Origin: Bacteroidota bacterium
GTDB lineage: Bacteria; Bacteroidota; Bacteroidia; Bacteroidales; Porphyromonadaceae
Length of the DNA: 64,000 nt
Direction of reading: 5' to 3'
NCBI GenBank assembly: GCA_023395395.1
Contig: JAEWZH010000021.1
Location: forward strand, 1-64,000
In this document: piece after piece, positions 45,686 to 54,388 of the stretch
Position numbering within the stretch: the first letter of the stretch is position 1
Layout: every line of letters begins with the position of its first letter
The notes under the pieces: generated by a model
Seen by the model: only the letters and a program-made list of their open reading frames with translations
Told to the model about the DNA's origin: nothing
The model's database searches: none
Program-made: the position numbers and the translations under genes

Positions 45686-46691
45686 GCATCTCATATTGAT
45701 GGCAACAATCATAGCACTGACACTCAGTGCTGCCTCGTGTAAAGAGAAGAAAGATAATCAAACCAATCAAGCGACTGCAGAGACTCGTACGCTCCAGCCG
45801 TCGCCCTTTTCTCCCGACAGCGCTTATAAACACATTGAGCGTCAAATAGCCTTTGGCCCTCGCATTCCCAATACAGAAGGGCATAGAGCCACATCTCAAT
45901 ACTTTGTACAAGAGCTCAAAACTTTGGGCATTCCCGTGATAGAGCAACGAGCAACCCTTACAGCCTTCGATGGTACAAAGCTAGAAGCGACAAATGTGAT
46001 TGCGACCTACCGACCAGAAGCCACAGATCGCATCATGCTTTTTGCCCATTGGGATACTCGTCCATGGGCTGATAGGGAGAGCAACGAGGAGCTTCGCCTA
46101 CGTCCCATCCCAGGAGCCGACGATGGTGCAAGTGGTCCAGGCATGATGCTCGAGATTGCTCGCCTACTTTCAGAAGTAGGACTACAAAATATAGGGGTAG
46201 ACCTTATGTTTTTCGACGCAGAAGATTATGGTCAGCCAGATTGGATTGGCGACTATACGACTGATCGTACCGAGACTTGGGCTCTCGGCACACAGTACTG
46301 GACGCAAAATACTCACGTAGAGGATTATCAGCCAAAGTTTGGCATACTTCTCGATATGGTGGGGGCTAAGGAGGCACGGTTTCTCCGCGAATATTTCTCT
46401 CAAGAAGCAGCGGGAAATAGGATTACAGACATCTGGCGTACTGCCACCGAACTTGGACACGATCGCTATTTTATCAATAAGATGGGCGGGGCAATCACTG
46501 ATGATCACTACTTTGTGATTAGAAATCTACGCATCCCTTGCATCAATATCATCAACTACGATGGAGACTTTCCTCCCTATTGGCATACTCATAACGACAA
46601 TATGGACAACATCAGCAAGGAGACACTCAAAGCTGTTGGTGAGACTGTTTGGCAAGTATTAGTGGATTTAGATCAAGGTTATATACAATAA
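45678..46691 (+). CDS. M28-type glutaminyl-peptide cyclotransferase (lipoprotein)
   Basis: The enzyme cyclises N-terminal glutamine to pyroglutamate on exported proteins. The 337-aa protein has a lipoprotein leader with lipobox SAASC (cysteine near residue 21). Zinc and active-site blocks are FAHWDTRPWADR near 117, GADDGASGPGMM near 150, FFDAEDYGQPDW near 177, and the C-terminal HTHNDNMDNIS histidine near 307. This matches the single-zinc QC known from P. gingivalis, where it processes periplasmic proteins with Gln after the signal peptide. It overlaps the M16 gene by 8 bp and is followed by a GH13 gene. Confidence 0.9.
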   Translation: MNKHLILMATIIALTLSAASCKEKKDNQTNQATAETRTLQPSPFSPDSAYKHIERQIAFGPRIPNTEGHRATSQYFVQELKTLGIPVIEQRATLTAFDGTKLEATNVIATYRPEATDRIMLFAHWDTRPWADRESNEELRLRPIPGADDGASGPGMMLEIARLLSEVGLQNIGVDLMFFDAEDYGQPDWIGDYTTDRTETWALGTQYWTQNTHVEDYQPKFGILLDMVGAKEARFLREYFSQEAAGNRITDIWRTATELGHDRYFINKMGGAITDDHYFVIRNLRIPCINIINYDGDFPPYWHTHNDNMDNISKETLKAVGETVWQVLVDLDQGYIQ

Positions 46692-46709
46692 TTAGTATAA
46701 AGGAGGGTT

Positions 46710-48362
46710 ATGAAAAGGAGGGTATCCATTTATCAAGTACTGCCAAGACTATTTGGCAACCAGAATAGCACGAATCAGCCCCACGGCAGCTACGAGACCA
46801 ATGGCGCCGGTAAGCTAAATGACTTTACAAGTGAACGACTAAAGGCTATAAAGGACTTAGGCTGTACACACATCTGGTACACGGGTGTGATAGAGCACGC
46901 CACCAAGACTGCTTTCGGCGACCACATACCGGCTAATCATCCCGCTGTTGTCAAGGGAGAAGCTGGTTCGCCATACGCCATTACCGACTACTACGATATA
47001 GCCCCTGAGCTTGCCTCCAGACCACAAGAGCGGATGAAGGAGTTTGAGGCATTGGTACAGCGCACGCATCGTGAGGGTATGGGAGTCATCATCGACTTTG
47101 TGCCCAACCACCTCTCTAGGGCGTATCGAAGCGATGCCAAAGAGAGCTATATTCACGATTTCGGTGAAGACGATAATACACGTGTCGCCTTTGCACCCAA
47201 CAACAACTTTTATTACCTCCCCGGACAGACGCTAGAACTCAAGTGGGGACAAGAAAATATTGACTTTCCTTACACCGAATATCCAGCAAAGGTGACGGGT
47301 AATGACGTGTTTAGTGCCACTCCGTCACAAAATGATTGGTACGAGACCGTCAAGCTCAACTACGGCATCGACCTACAAGGCGACTGGCACACCTACTTTG
47401 ACCCAATCCCGGATACATGGAGGAAGATGCTGGATATACTCTGTTACTGGGCTAGTAAGGGGGTCGATGGATTTCGTTGCGACATGGCAGAACTAGTACC
47501 AAGCTCTTTCTGGCACTGGGTGATTGGAGAGCTTCGAAAAAACCATCCAGAGATTCTTTTTATCGCAGAGGTCTACCAGCCAAGTCGATACGAAGAATAC
47601 ATAGAGGCGAGATTTGACTACCTCTACGACAAAGTAGGACTTTATGACAAGCTTATACAGATACTCAAAGGAGAGGGAAGCACTTCTGAGATTGGCAGAT
47701 TACTAACTTCACAAGAGCGTGTCAAGCACCACCTACTACGCTTTATGGAGAATCACGATGAGCAAAGGATTGCCTCTGACTTTGTGCTTGGGGACGGGGC
47801 ACTTGCTTTCCCTGCGATGTGCACTTCAGCACTTATAGATGGTAATCCTCTGATGATCTACTTTGGGCAAGAACTAGGAGAAAGTGGTATGGATTGCGAG
47901 GGTTTCTCGGGGCGAGATGGACGCACCACAATATTCGACTACTGGAGCGTAGAGAGTGTTCGAGATTGGCTCAAAGGAAAGGAGTTTGAACTTCGTCCTC
48001 AGTACCGATGGCTACTCCATACGGCACAGCTACCTATATTTGCCCAAGGCTCTTTCTACGATCTCACCTATACCAATAGCAGCTTTGCGGAGCAGAGATT
48101 GTTTGTCTTTATGAGAGCTTTGGAAAATGAAGTCGCCCTCGTTGTGGTCAATTTTAGCAACGACCGACAAGTAGTCGAGCTAAATATCCCGCCGCACGCT
48201 TTCGAGACCCTCAGCATAGCCACAGAGCGTGTATATAAGGTGACCGAGGTCAATAGCAATCGGAGCACATTTACGACACTATCAACGACAGCTCCCTACT
48301 CTATTTCGGCATATCCTCTCACTGCGACAATCCACCTCTTCGACTCTCCCACCGACCTATAG
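46710..48362 (+). CDS. GH13 alpha-amylase family enzyme
   Basis: A 550-aa glycosidase without a signal peptide, so probably cytoplasmic and acting on glycogen-like or maltodextrin substrates. The GH13 regions are visible: DFVPNHLS near residue 128, the nucleophile in GVDGFRCDMAEL near 258, the acid/base in FIAEVYQP near 289 and the NHDEQR aspartate near 350. A beta-rich C-terminal domain follows. An AGGAGG Shine-Dalgarno-like stretch (46701-46706) precedes the ATG, unusual for this phylum. Exact specificity is not evident. Confidence 0.9.
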   Translation: MKRRVSIYQVLPRLFGNQNSTNQPHGSYETNGAGKLNDFTSERLKAIKDLGCTHIWYTGVIEHATKTAFGDHIPANHPAVVKGEAGSPYAITDYYDIAPELASRPQERMKEFEALVQRTHREGMGVIIDFVPNHLSRAYRSDAKESYIHDFGEDDNTRVAFAPNNNFYYLPGQTLELKWGQENIDFPYTEYPAKVTGNDVFSATPSQNDWYETVKLNYGIDLQGDWHTYFDPIPDTWRKMLDILCYWASKGVDGFRCDMAELVPSSFWHWVIGELRKNHPEILFIAEVYQPSRYEEYIEARFDYLYDKVGLYDKLIQILKGEGSTSEIGRLLTSQERVKHHLLRFMENHDEQRIASDFVLGDGALAFPAMCTSALIDGNPLMIYFGQELGESGMDCEGFSGRDGRTTIFDYWSVESVRDWLKGKEFELRPQYRWLLHTAQLPIFAQGSFYDLTYTNSSFAEQRLFVFMRALENEVALVVVNFSNDRQVVELNIPPHAFETLSIATERVYKVTEVNSNRSTFTTLSTTAPYSISAYPLTATIHLFDSPTDL

Positions 48363-50999
48363 TACTTTGAAGCGTAGCGTCAGGAGAATAGACGAAGGGC
48401 GAATATGGTACAACGAATAAAATGTACTCATCGGACCATATTTGAATGTCGAGAAGGTCGCGGTATTAAATATATTGCCCCAATCAAGCTGATACCTCAC
48501 TTTTTTAGTGGAGTAGATCATCGAAAGATCGGCTAAGAAAAAATGACGTGTCCCCGGTGTGAAGCTATTGTAGTAGTGCTCTCCCTTGGCAGAGAGAGAC
48601 AAACCAGGGGCAATATCAAAGAGGAGGGATAGAGACTGGTCGATGCTATGAATCGTATCGAAAAAGCCTCCGGAGGTATCGCTTCCACTATTGCTATTCC
48701 AATGGATAACGTAGTCTGTGACGAGCCAATCAAAAGGTGCCATACTCACCTTAGAGCGAAGCCCATATCCCTTCCCAAAGTATTGGGCACTTATCCCCTG
48801 ACGGAGGATATCACTGCGAGATGTGCTCCAATATCCGAGTAAAGAGATGATTAAATTCTTCAAGTAAAAACCCTTGCTCGCTTCAAGCGATACAGATAGT
48901 CCATCGCTTCTATTCGGAAACTCCACGAACTCAAACACTGAAAGTTGATCGTCAAAGGAAGGGGACAAAATGCCATTACTCCAGATCCTTTTGTATGAAA
49001 GGGCGCTATTAAGAAAGAGCATCTTATCTACGACTTTATAGCCTAAGCTACCCGATGTATATAAGGTATTAGTATCAAATACCTTGGAGGTATATCGATT
49101 GAGGGTGCGGTAGTTTTGGAAGATATAGCCCTTGTAAAGACTTTCAATCCTTGGAGTAAAGTTTTGGAGTGCTGCTGATACTTCCCACTGAAGATTTCTA
49201 TATCTATCGGTGATATTGATATTGGGGAGAAATTTAATTGTTTGGTGATTGGTATTATCTTGCATCTCTCCTCTATAACCTATATGAGTATATCTATAGG
49301 AGAAGGGAAGACCCAAAGCGATACTGAGGTTGTTTCGCTTATACCTCAGATTAGCCCCCAATGATCCATTGAAAAATAGAGCAGACATATCATTGCTCCA
49401 CTGGGCATGGTCTCGCAACCGGACTGTACTATTTTTCAAAATATCCGAAACGAGTGTCTCATGCTCAAACTTCAAAGAAAATAGAGGATCAATCTTAATC
49501 ATTCCCAAGGAGAATGCCGAAATAGATTTCACCTCCAAAGCAGAGGTAAATGCACCACGTCTGATCCCTTGGCGAGTGGATTGGTACTCCTCTCCTCCAT
49601 TCATAGTCTCAGAAAATAGGCCGGGATGGACATATAGGCTATGGGGCTGGATACGATAGGCATTATCAAACTGAATTACAAAACCTTTATTAGCTTCATT
49701 GCGTCGTCCCCATTGAGTAGAGTTGAAGAGTGCCAAAGATTTGCTTTGTAGCCTTTGCACAACCTCTTCTTTACCCACCAATTGACCTACATTTTCTACC
49801 CAATCTGCCGTAAACTTAGTCTCGTTACCGACAAAGTAATGATCCTGATTTAGGGTATATGATATACCCCCTTTGAGCGTATTCTTTCTCAGCTGTGCAG
49901 ACGCATCTTCCTCAATTACTACAATCCCGGCATTAGGGATATTATAAGCGGTATAAGCATAGCTTCGCAATTGGTCTAAGCTATTGACAAACTGAACATT
50001 CAGCGTCAGTTCCGCATTATTCTTCAACTTAAATAACTGATTAGAGCCTATTGAATGGGCTGTCTGGTCTGAGTATCTGTTTTTTCTAAGAGGAGGGCTG
50101 GATGGCGTAATTACATCTGCCATTGCCAAGGTTCCTATCTCATTGATACTGCTCAATTCCGGAATTTCCGCAGAAGAGGCATCTCCGGTATTGCTACTTT
50201 TTACGGTGGTAATATTTTGATTGGTGCGGTTAAAGAGCGTACCCACCAGTTCTTCCTGCCAAAGCAATTTATCAGCATATCCTGCCCCTAGTAGAGCTTG
50301 TAGCGTGAATATATTTTTGGCACCCTCCTTTAGTTTGAGATTTATGGCAGCTTCATGGCTCATTTCAATCCCCTCCATCATCTTTATAGGCTGGTGATTT
50401 TCTATCACTTGTACTACCGATATATCTTTTGCTTGGAGGTTTTTTGTAGCAATGCCGTAGCGCCCCTTGAGCAAATCCATATTCTCTATGTACAGCTTAT
50501 TGATCTCTCGTCCCCTGTACTTGATAGAACCTCCTTCAGACACCGACAGTCCGGGCAGCTTCTTTATCACATCTCCGATGGCAAGGTCGCTAGCACTCGT
50601 AAAGCTCGAGACAAGGTAGTTGATCGTATCTCGCTCTTGCCATACTTTATTCGCTTTCACCACCACCTCGTTAATCTGCATTACATTAAACTCCGCAGAG
50701 AAGTCTACCGTTTGACTTTTATTCTCCAGTTGTTTCCCCATAGGCTTTATCTCCAAGCCTGAGATAGAAACGAGTATCTTGGAAAGAGAAGTCGCATAAA
50801 GAGAGACGCTATAATACCCCTTCTGAGAGGTGCTTCCAAAAGCGAGGATAGTACTATCGCTCGGGTTTTGGACAAGGACCGTGATATTACCAAGCGGATT
50901 GCCCTGGGTATCCAAGACATGTCCATCGATTGTGGTCTGACCAAAGAGCCGCCCTGCCATCAATGTAAAACAGATGGCTAAAAATACTATTCTCCTCAT
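48357..50999 (-). CDS. TonB-receptor-like outer membrane barrel with CarboxypepD_reg-like domain
   Basis: An 880-aa outer-membrane protein. It has a signal peptide (about 1-20, ending FGQ), then a carboxypeptidase-regulatory-like domain (about 24-105: IDGHVLDTQGNPLGNITVLV). A plug-like segment follows (about 130-225; VIKKLPGLSVSEGGSIKYRGREI), then a long beta-barrel. It lacks an obvious TonB box. This type often follows a GLPGLI gene in Bacteroidetes, as here 33 bp downstream. Ligand unknown. Its stop overlaps the end of the converging GH13 gene by 6 bp with no terminator between. Confidence 0.85.
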   Translation of the reverse strand: MRRIVFLAICFTLMAGRLFGQTTIDGHVLDTQGNPLGNITVLVQNPSDSTILAFGSTSQKGYYSVSLYATSLSKILVSISGLEIKPMGKQLENKSQTVDFSAEFNVMQINEVVVKANKVWQERDTINYLVSSFTSASDLAIGDVIKKLPGLSVSEGGSIKYRGREINKLYIENMDLLKGRYGIATKNLQAKDISVVQVIENHQPIKMMEGIEMSHEAAINLKLKEGAKNIFTLQALLGAGYADKLLWQEELVGTLFNRTNQNITTVKSSNTGDASSAEIPELSSINEIGTLAMADVITPSSPPLRKNRYSDQTAHSIGSNQLFKLKNNAELTLNVQFVNSLDQLRSYAYTAYNIPNAGIVVIEEDASAQLRKNTLKGGISYTLNQDHYFVGNETKFTADWVENVGQLVGKEEVVQRLQSKSLALFNSTQWGRRNEANKGFVIQFDNAYRIQPHSLYVHPGLFSETMNGGEEYQSTRQGIRRGAFTSALEVKSISAFSLGMIKIDPLFSLKFEHETLVSDILKNSTVRLRDHAQWSNDMSALFFNGSLGANLRYKRNNLSIALGLPFSYRYTHIGYRGEMQDNTNHQTIKFLPNINITDRYRNLQWEVSAALQNFTPRIESLYKGYIFQNYRTLNRYTSKVFDTNTLYTSGSLGYKVVDKMLFLNSALSYKRIWSNGILSPSFDDQLSVFEFVEFPNRSDGLSVSLEASKGFYLKNLIISLLGYWSTSRSDILRQGISAQYFGKGYGLRSKVSMAPFDWLVTDYVIHWNSNSGSDTSGGFFDTIHSIDQSLSLLFDIAPGLSLSAKGEHYYNSFTPGTRHFFLADLSMIYSTKKVRYQLDWGNIFNTATFSTFKYGPMSTFYSLYHIRPSSILLTLRFKVL

Positions 51000-51032
51000 A
51001 CTGTCGGCAATGAAAGATGCAAAAGTGCGGGA

Positions 51033-51932
51033 TTAATTTCGCTCGATAGGATTATAGGGTAATGAAAACTTGTTCACCCTCTGGTACTGTCCATTGACCT
51101 CTTCTACCAGATATATTCTGGTGGTGAGGAGGTACTGCGTAGTTTCCTTATAAGCGCGCTCTACACGTCTCCGCACATACTTTCGATCGGTTGGGACATA
51201 GTTCCACTTGTATTGTTTGATCTCCATCTTTTTCTTAGGGACTTCCACTCCCGTACAGCTCCAATGATAGTGCCCCTCCTTGTCTTGGATATCCAGTATC
51301 AGTCCGGGCAATCCATCAAACTTGTAAGGACCGTCACGAAAGGGCAATTCGGTGGTAAACCAAGCTTCGTAAGTGCGCCCCCTAAAATCAGCCACGCCTT
51401 TTTGGCAGTTATAGCCGAGGATTACTTTTTTCTCTCCCGTGAGTTGCCAGTTAAAAGCCGGTTTATCGTCCACGTACCTATAGACATCATCAAACCCAAA
51501 AAGTCTGAGGGTGACAATATCCTCCTTGCGTCCGCCATAGGGCGAATACTTATACACCTCCTCCCCAACGGTGGGATAAATAAAGGCATTTCGTATCAAT
51601 GTAGGTTTATCACTTAACGTCTCCGATTTAGTCCAATCTAAATCTTCCTTATGCAGGACTTGACTATAACACTTGGAAACCTTCTGCCCAATCTCCAGAG
51701 TCCATACATCCTCAAAAATACCCTCCTCATATTCCGGTGCCAAATTCATGGTCACGGCATACGTCACTACCAATTTTGCTTGATCGATCACGTCAAAATT
51801 GGTAGTAGTCTGAAAGTCCGGTGCGATACCAAGCTCTTTCTCTGTTACTACCTGCCCCTGTCTAAAGCCCTGCTGAGCATATACTGAGAAAGGAAGGAGC
51901 GAAATAAGGGAAAGGTAAAAAATCTTTTTCAT
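51033..51932 (-). CDS. GLPGLI family secreted protein
   Basis: A protein of about 299 aa with a signal peptide (MKKIFYLSLISLLPFSVYAQ, residues 1-20). The family-naming motif appears as FDGLPGLILDIQDKEGHY near residue 210, with RTYEAWFTTELPF upstream. The family is Bacteroidetes-specific, presumed periplasmic and of unknown function. The start at 51932 is chosen over the longer frame because it begins the signal peptide. It is the middle gene of a three-gene unit, 22 bp after the DUF4221-like gene and 33 bp before the barrel gene. Confidence 0.9.
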   Translation of the reverse strand: MKKIFYLSLISLLPFSVYAQQGFRQGQVVTEKELGIAPDFQTTTNFDVIDQAKLVVTYAVTMNLAPEYEEGIFEDVWTLEIGQKVSKCYSQVLHKEDLDWTKSETLSDKPTLIRNAFIYPTVGEEVYKYSPYGGRKEDIVTLRLFGFDDVYRYVDDKPAFNWQLTGEKKVILGYNCQKGVADFRGRTYEAWFTTELPFRDGPYKFDGLPGLILDIQDKEGHYHWSCTGVEVPKKKMEIKQYKWNYVPTDRKYVRRRVERAYKETTQYLLTTRIYLVEEVNGQYQRVNKFSLPYNPIERN

Positions 51933-51954
51933 ATCTCTATCTTTTATGTACAGG

Positions 51955-53157
51955 CTATAGCTTTGGCACATAGACATCAAAAGAAATATGGTCATCATCA
52001 CCATCATTCTTACGTTCTATATTCAGTCCATCGGGTGTCATGAAAAATGAGGGGAAACCATACGCCTCTGAATGGGGGATAGTCCACTCTCCTATATAGT
52101 TCATCTGTCCGTCTAGGACTATAATCACCATAGGTCTATACTCAGTATTTGTTTCCGTATCCCTTTTTACCGGCAATGTAGCAATGCGGTATATAAAATC
52201 TCTGTACCTATCGTATACGACCATCGCATACCTAGGTTGAGTACTGCCCCACTCTTCTTCTTCCATCCTGATATACTCCTCGGTACTATCTTTGGGCATG
52301 ATACGCTCTATATCATAGGCACCAGCATATACGCCATCGAGCTTTTTATCAGCGATATCCCAAGCATAAAGTTTGTGGTCAGCCGGATAGCTCACCAATA
52401 GCTTTTCCCCTTTATATGGAGCGATGCTTGTGTGCCTAAAGAAAAATCCTCCACCCCAATTGCCCTCATCATAGACCGGAGAGAATGGTACAGGGTAGTC
52501 GATTGCCCTGGTATCCAGATCAATACTTACCACTGACGGCACAAAGCGTCCATCCAGAGGCACACCCATTTCAGATGGCTCTGAGCCCAGAAGAGGGGTA
52601 TACACACTACTCCCTACCCTTACCATAGGATGAGCATAGTCGGGATATGGAATGCCATAAAATAGCGCATCAAAGGTAGATATATCATTACCCGCCTCTA
52701 CATGAGCTGTAGCAGATTTCTCTATCGCTTCAAAGGGAGCAATACTCCACCTTTCTGTCCAATCAGAGAGGGAAAACAAGCGCAAGCTAGAAGCATTATC
52801 ATCAAAAAATAAAATAGAATCACCAGAGAATCTCAAAAAGCCCGACTTCCGATCTCCGAAGCCAATGGTAGTAGTCGCAGATGGGTCAATACTTCCTTGG
52901 GTACCCAATTGATAGGTACAAATACGATTATTACCAGCATCAAGCAGACTCAACCGATGCGAATCCTCATTGTATTCCAGATATGACACCACCGGCATCA
53001 TTAATGTATCAATTACAAGAGAATAGCTCTTCGTCTTTTCAAATTCTATTCTTTTGTTATACTTACTCCGCTCTTTATTGTCCTGCCCGTTTGTTGTGCC
53101 ACATGCAAGAATAGCAAAGAGGGACACCAGAGTCAATAACATTTTTCTTTTAAACAT
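51955..53157 (-). CDS. DUF4221-like lipoprotein, possible beta-propeller
   Basis: A protein of about 400 aa with lipobox LFAILAC (cysteine near residue 19). The body is beta-rich with repeated strand-turn patterns (for example RLSLLDAGNNRICTYQL and ILFFDDNASSLRLFSL) that suggest a beta-propeller. DUF4221 is my best family guess from layout. Start at 53157 (MFKRKMLL) is chosen over 53199. A TTTG-N18-TAGCTTTG promoter lies at 53233-53204. Function unknown. It heads the unit with the GLPGLI and barrel genes. Confidence 0.65.
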   Translation of the reverse strand: MFKRKMLLTLVSLFAILACGTTNGQDNKERSKYNKRIEFEKTKSYSLVIDTLMMPVVSYLEYNEDSHRLSLLDAGNNRICTYQLGTQGSIDPSATTTIGFGDRKSGFLRFSGDSILFFDDNASSLRLFSLSDWTERWSIAPFEAIEKSATAHVEAGNDISTFDALFYGIPYPDYAHPMVRVGSSVYTPLLGSEPSEMGVPLDGRFVPSVVSIDLDTRAIDYPVPFSPVYDEGNWGGGFFFRHTSIAPYKGEKLLVSYPADHKLYAWDIADKKLDGVYAGAYDIERIMPKDSTEEYIRMEEEEWGSTQPRYAMVVYDRYRDFIYRIATLPVKRDTETNTEYRPMVIIVLDGQMNYIGEWTIPHSEAYGFPSFFMTPDGLNIERKNDGDDDHISFDVYVPKL

Positions 53158-53203
53158 AGCAAAAAGATTTTGTTTGTAAAACACATTAACAATGATCACG
53201 CAA

Positions 53204-53233
53204 CAAAGCTACAAAAAAACAAACAAAGACAAA
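53204..53233 (-). promoter_or_regulatory. Likely promoter of the lipoprotein-GLPGLI-barrel operon
   Basis: On the minus strand TTTG (53233-53230) and TAGCTTTG (53211-53204) are about 18 nt apart, 46 bp before the start codon. Confidence 0.45.
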
Positions 53234-53383
53234 GAAACGACCAGATTTTTCACATTAAAAAATTATCTGCAATAGAAGAAGCGTTCATAAATATAGATTG
53301 AAGCTTGAATTGACCTGCCTGATAAACATTAGTGGCAGAATGCATGTTGTATATGCAGTAATTATTTCAAAAGCGATAAAACG

Positions 53384-53776
53384 ATGAACAAACTTTTTTA
53401 CGTAATAACGATGAGTTTACTATCATTTCTGATGGGGGCATGCAGCACACCCGAGGGTGTGGAGAATATGGGAGTGGAAGCATTTAGAAACGCTATCTCT
53501 ACCAAAAAGGTGCAACTAATAGATGTACGCACACCTGCCGAATTTACCGAAGGGCATATCGAGAAAGCACAGAATATCGATGTCACAGGGAGCAACTTCA
53601 TGCAAAAAGCCACTTCAGCTCTCGACAAGTCACAACCGGTATATGTCTACTGCCGTACAGGGAGGAGGAGCATACAAGCTGCAGCAATGCTGGCTAAAAA
53701 AGGCTACCAGGTCATCAATCTCGATAGTGGCATCGTAGGCTGGATAGGCGCTGGCAACCCCGTAACGACCAAGTAG
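53384..53776 (+). CDS. Rhodanese-domain lipoprotein
   Basis: A 130-aa periplasmic lipoprotein with lipobox FLMGAC (cysteine near residue 20) and one rhodanese domain. VQLIDVRTPAEFTEGHIEKAQNI is the N-terminal signature (split: LIDVRTPAEF near 45 and GHIEKAQNI near 57). The active-site loop is YCRTGRRSIQAA with the catalytic cysteine near 88. It probably carries persulfide sulfur in the periplasm. The partner is unknown. It is a single gene with its own terminator. Confidence 0.9.
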   Translation: MNKLFYVITMSLLSFLMGACSTPEGVENMGVEAFRNAISTKKVQLIDVRTPAEFTEGHIEKAQNIDVTGSNFMQKATSALDKSQPVYVYCRTGRRSIQAAAMLAKKGYQVINLDSGIVGWIGAGNPVTTK

Positions 53777-53802
53777 ACCCCCGACCTACACTCAACATAG
53801 GG

Positions 53803-53845
53803 AAATCGTAGAGCCGTGAGATTGTACGGCTCTACGATTTTTTAT
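53803..53845 (+). terminator. Terminator after the rhodanese gene
   Basis: A 15-bp stem, AAATCGTAGAGCCGT and complement, with an 8-nt loop followed by TTT. Confidence 0.9.
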
Positions 53846-53968
53846 ACCCTTTGTATGGGACAAAGGCAATTTGGAAATGGTTATACCCTGATCTGAATTC
53901 TGCAAGTAGAGGATTCCGGTTTGTTGATCCATGCTTTACAGGCATGTACAAGTGCACAAAGAGGTTAT

Positions 53969-54115
53969 CGCTCGGTAGAGCAAATCTGACTGCTCTATAG
54001 AGGAGATTTGGCCGCTCTATAGAGGAGATTCGGCCGCTCTATAGAGGAGATTTGACCGCTCTATAGAGGAGATTTGACCGCTCTATAGAGGAGATTCGGT
54101 CGCTCGGCAACCGAC
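53969..54115. repeat. 22-bp tandem repeat array 5 (CTCTATAGAG core)
   Basis: Units start at 53969, 53991, 54013, 54035, 54057, 54079 and (partial) 54101. The unit is CGCTCTATAGAGGAGATTTG plus AC, with TTTGGC, TTCGGC and TTCGGTC variants. The first (CGCTCGGTAGAGCAAATCTG...) and last (CGCTCGGCAACCGAC) units have diverged cores, so the array is cleanest in the middle. It lies in the 612-bp gap between the rhodanese terminator and the cytolysin-like gene. The gap otherwise holds only the promoter at 54322-54352. Confidence 0.95.
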
Positions 54116-54321
54116 TATGAGACCTTTGTATAATACCTCACTACTGCGTCACTGTCGGCATTCGAGCTTGGTCGTATACATAATACGTTCCCTGCTCCCT
54201 CAGCCTCAACACTGAATTCCGAGGCACGTTAAAATAATTGAGAAGAGTCCTATATCCCCATCGAATTTGGCATACAATCGTTAAATCTGTGCAGAAATGG
54301 CGCCCATTAGTGCGATTCCTC

Positions 54322-54352
54322 TTGTATGCTTTTGGGGTTTGATTTAATTTTG
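54322..54352 (+). promoter_or_regulatory. Promoter of the cytolysin-like gene
   Basis: TTG at 54322-54324, exactly 20 nt, TAATTTTG at 54345-54352: a full consensus match. It implies a leader of roughly 30 nt. Confidence 0.75.
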
Positions 54353-54388
54353 CCATCGATTTTTTCAAACCAAACAATTACATTTAAG

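Noticed and set aside
1..54115. CRISPR arrays at the repeat clusters
   Set aside because: The units are contiguous 22-bp copies with no unique spacers, and no cas genes are present.
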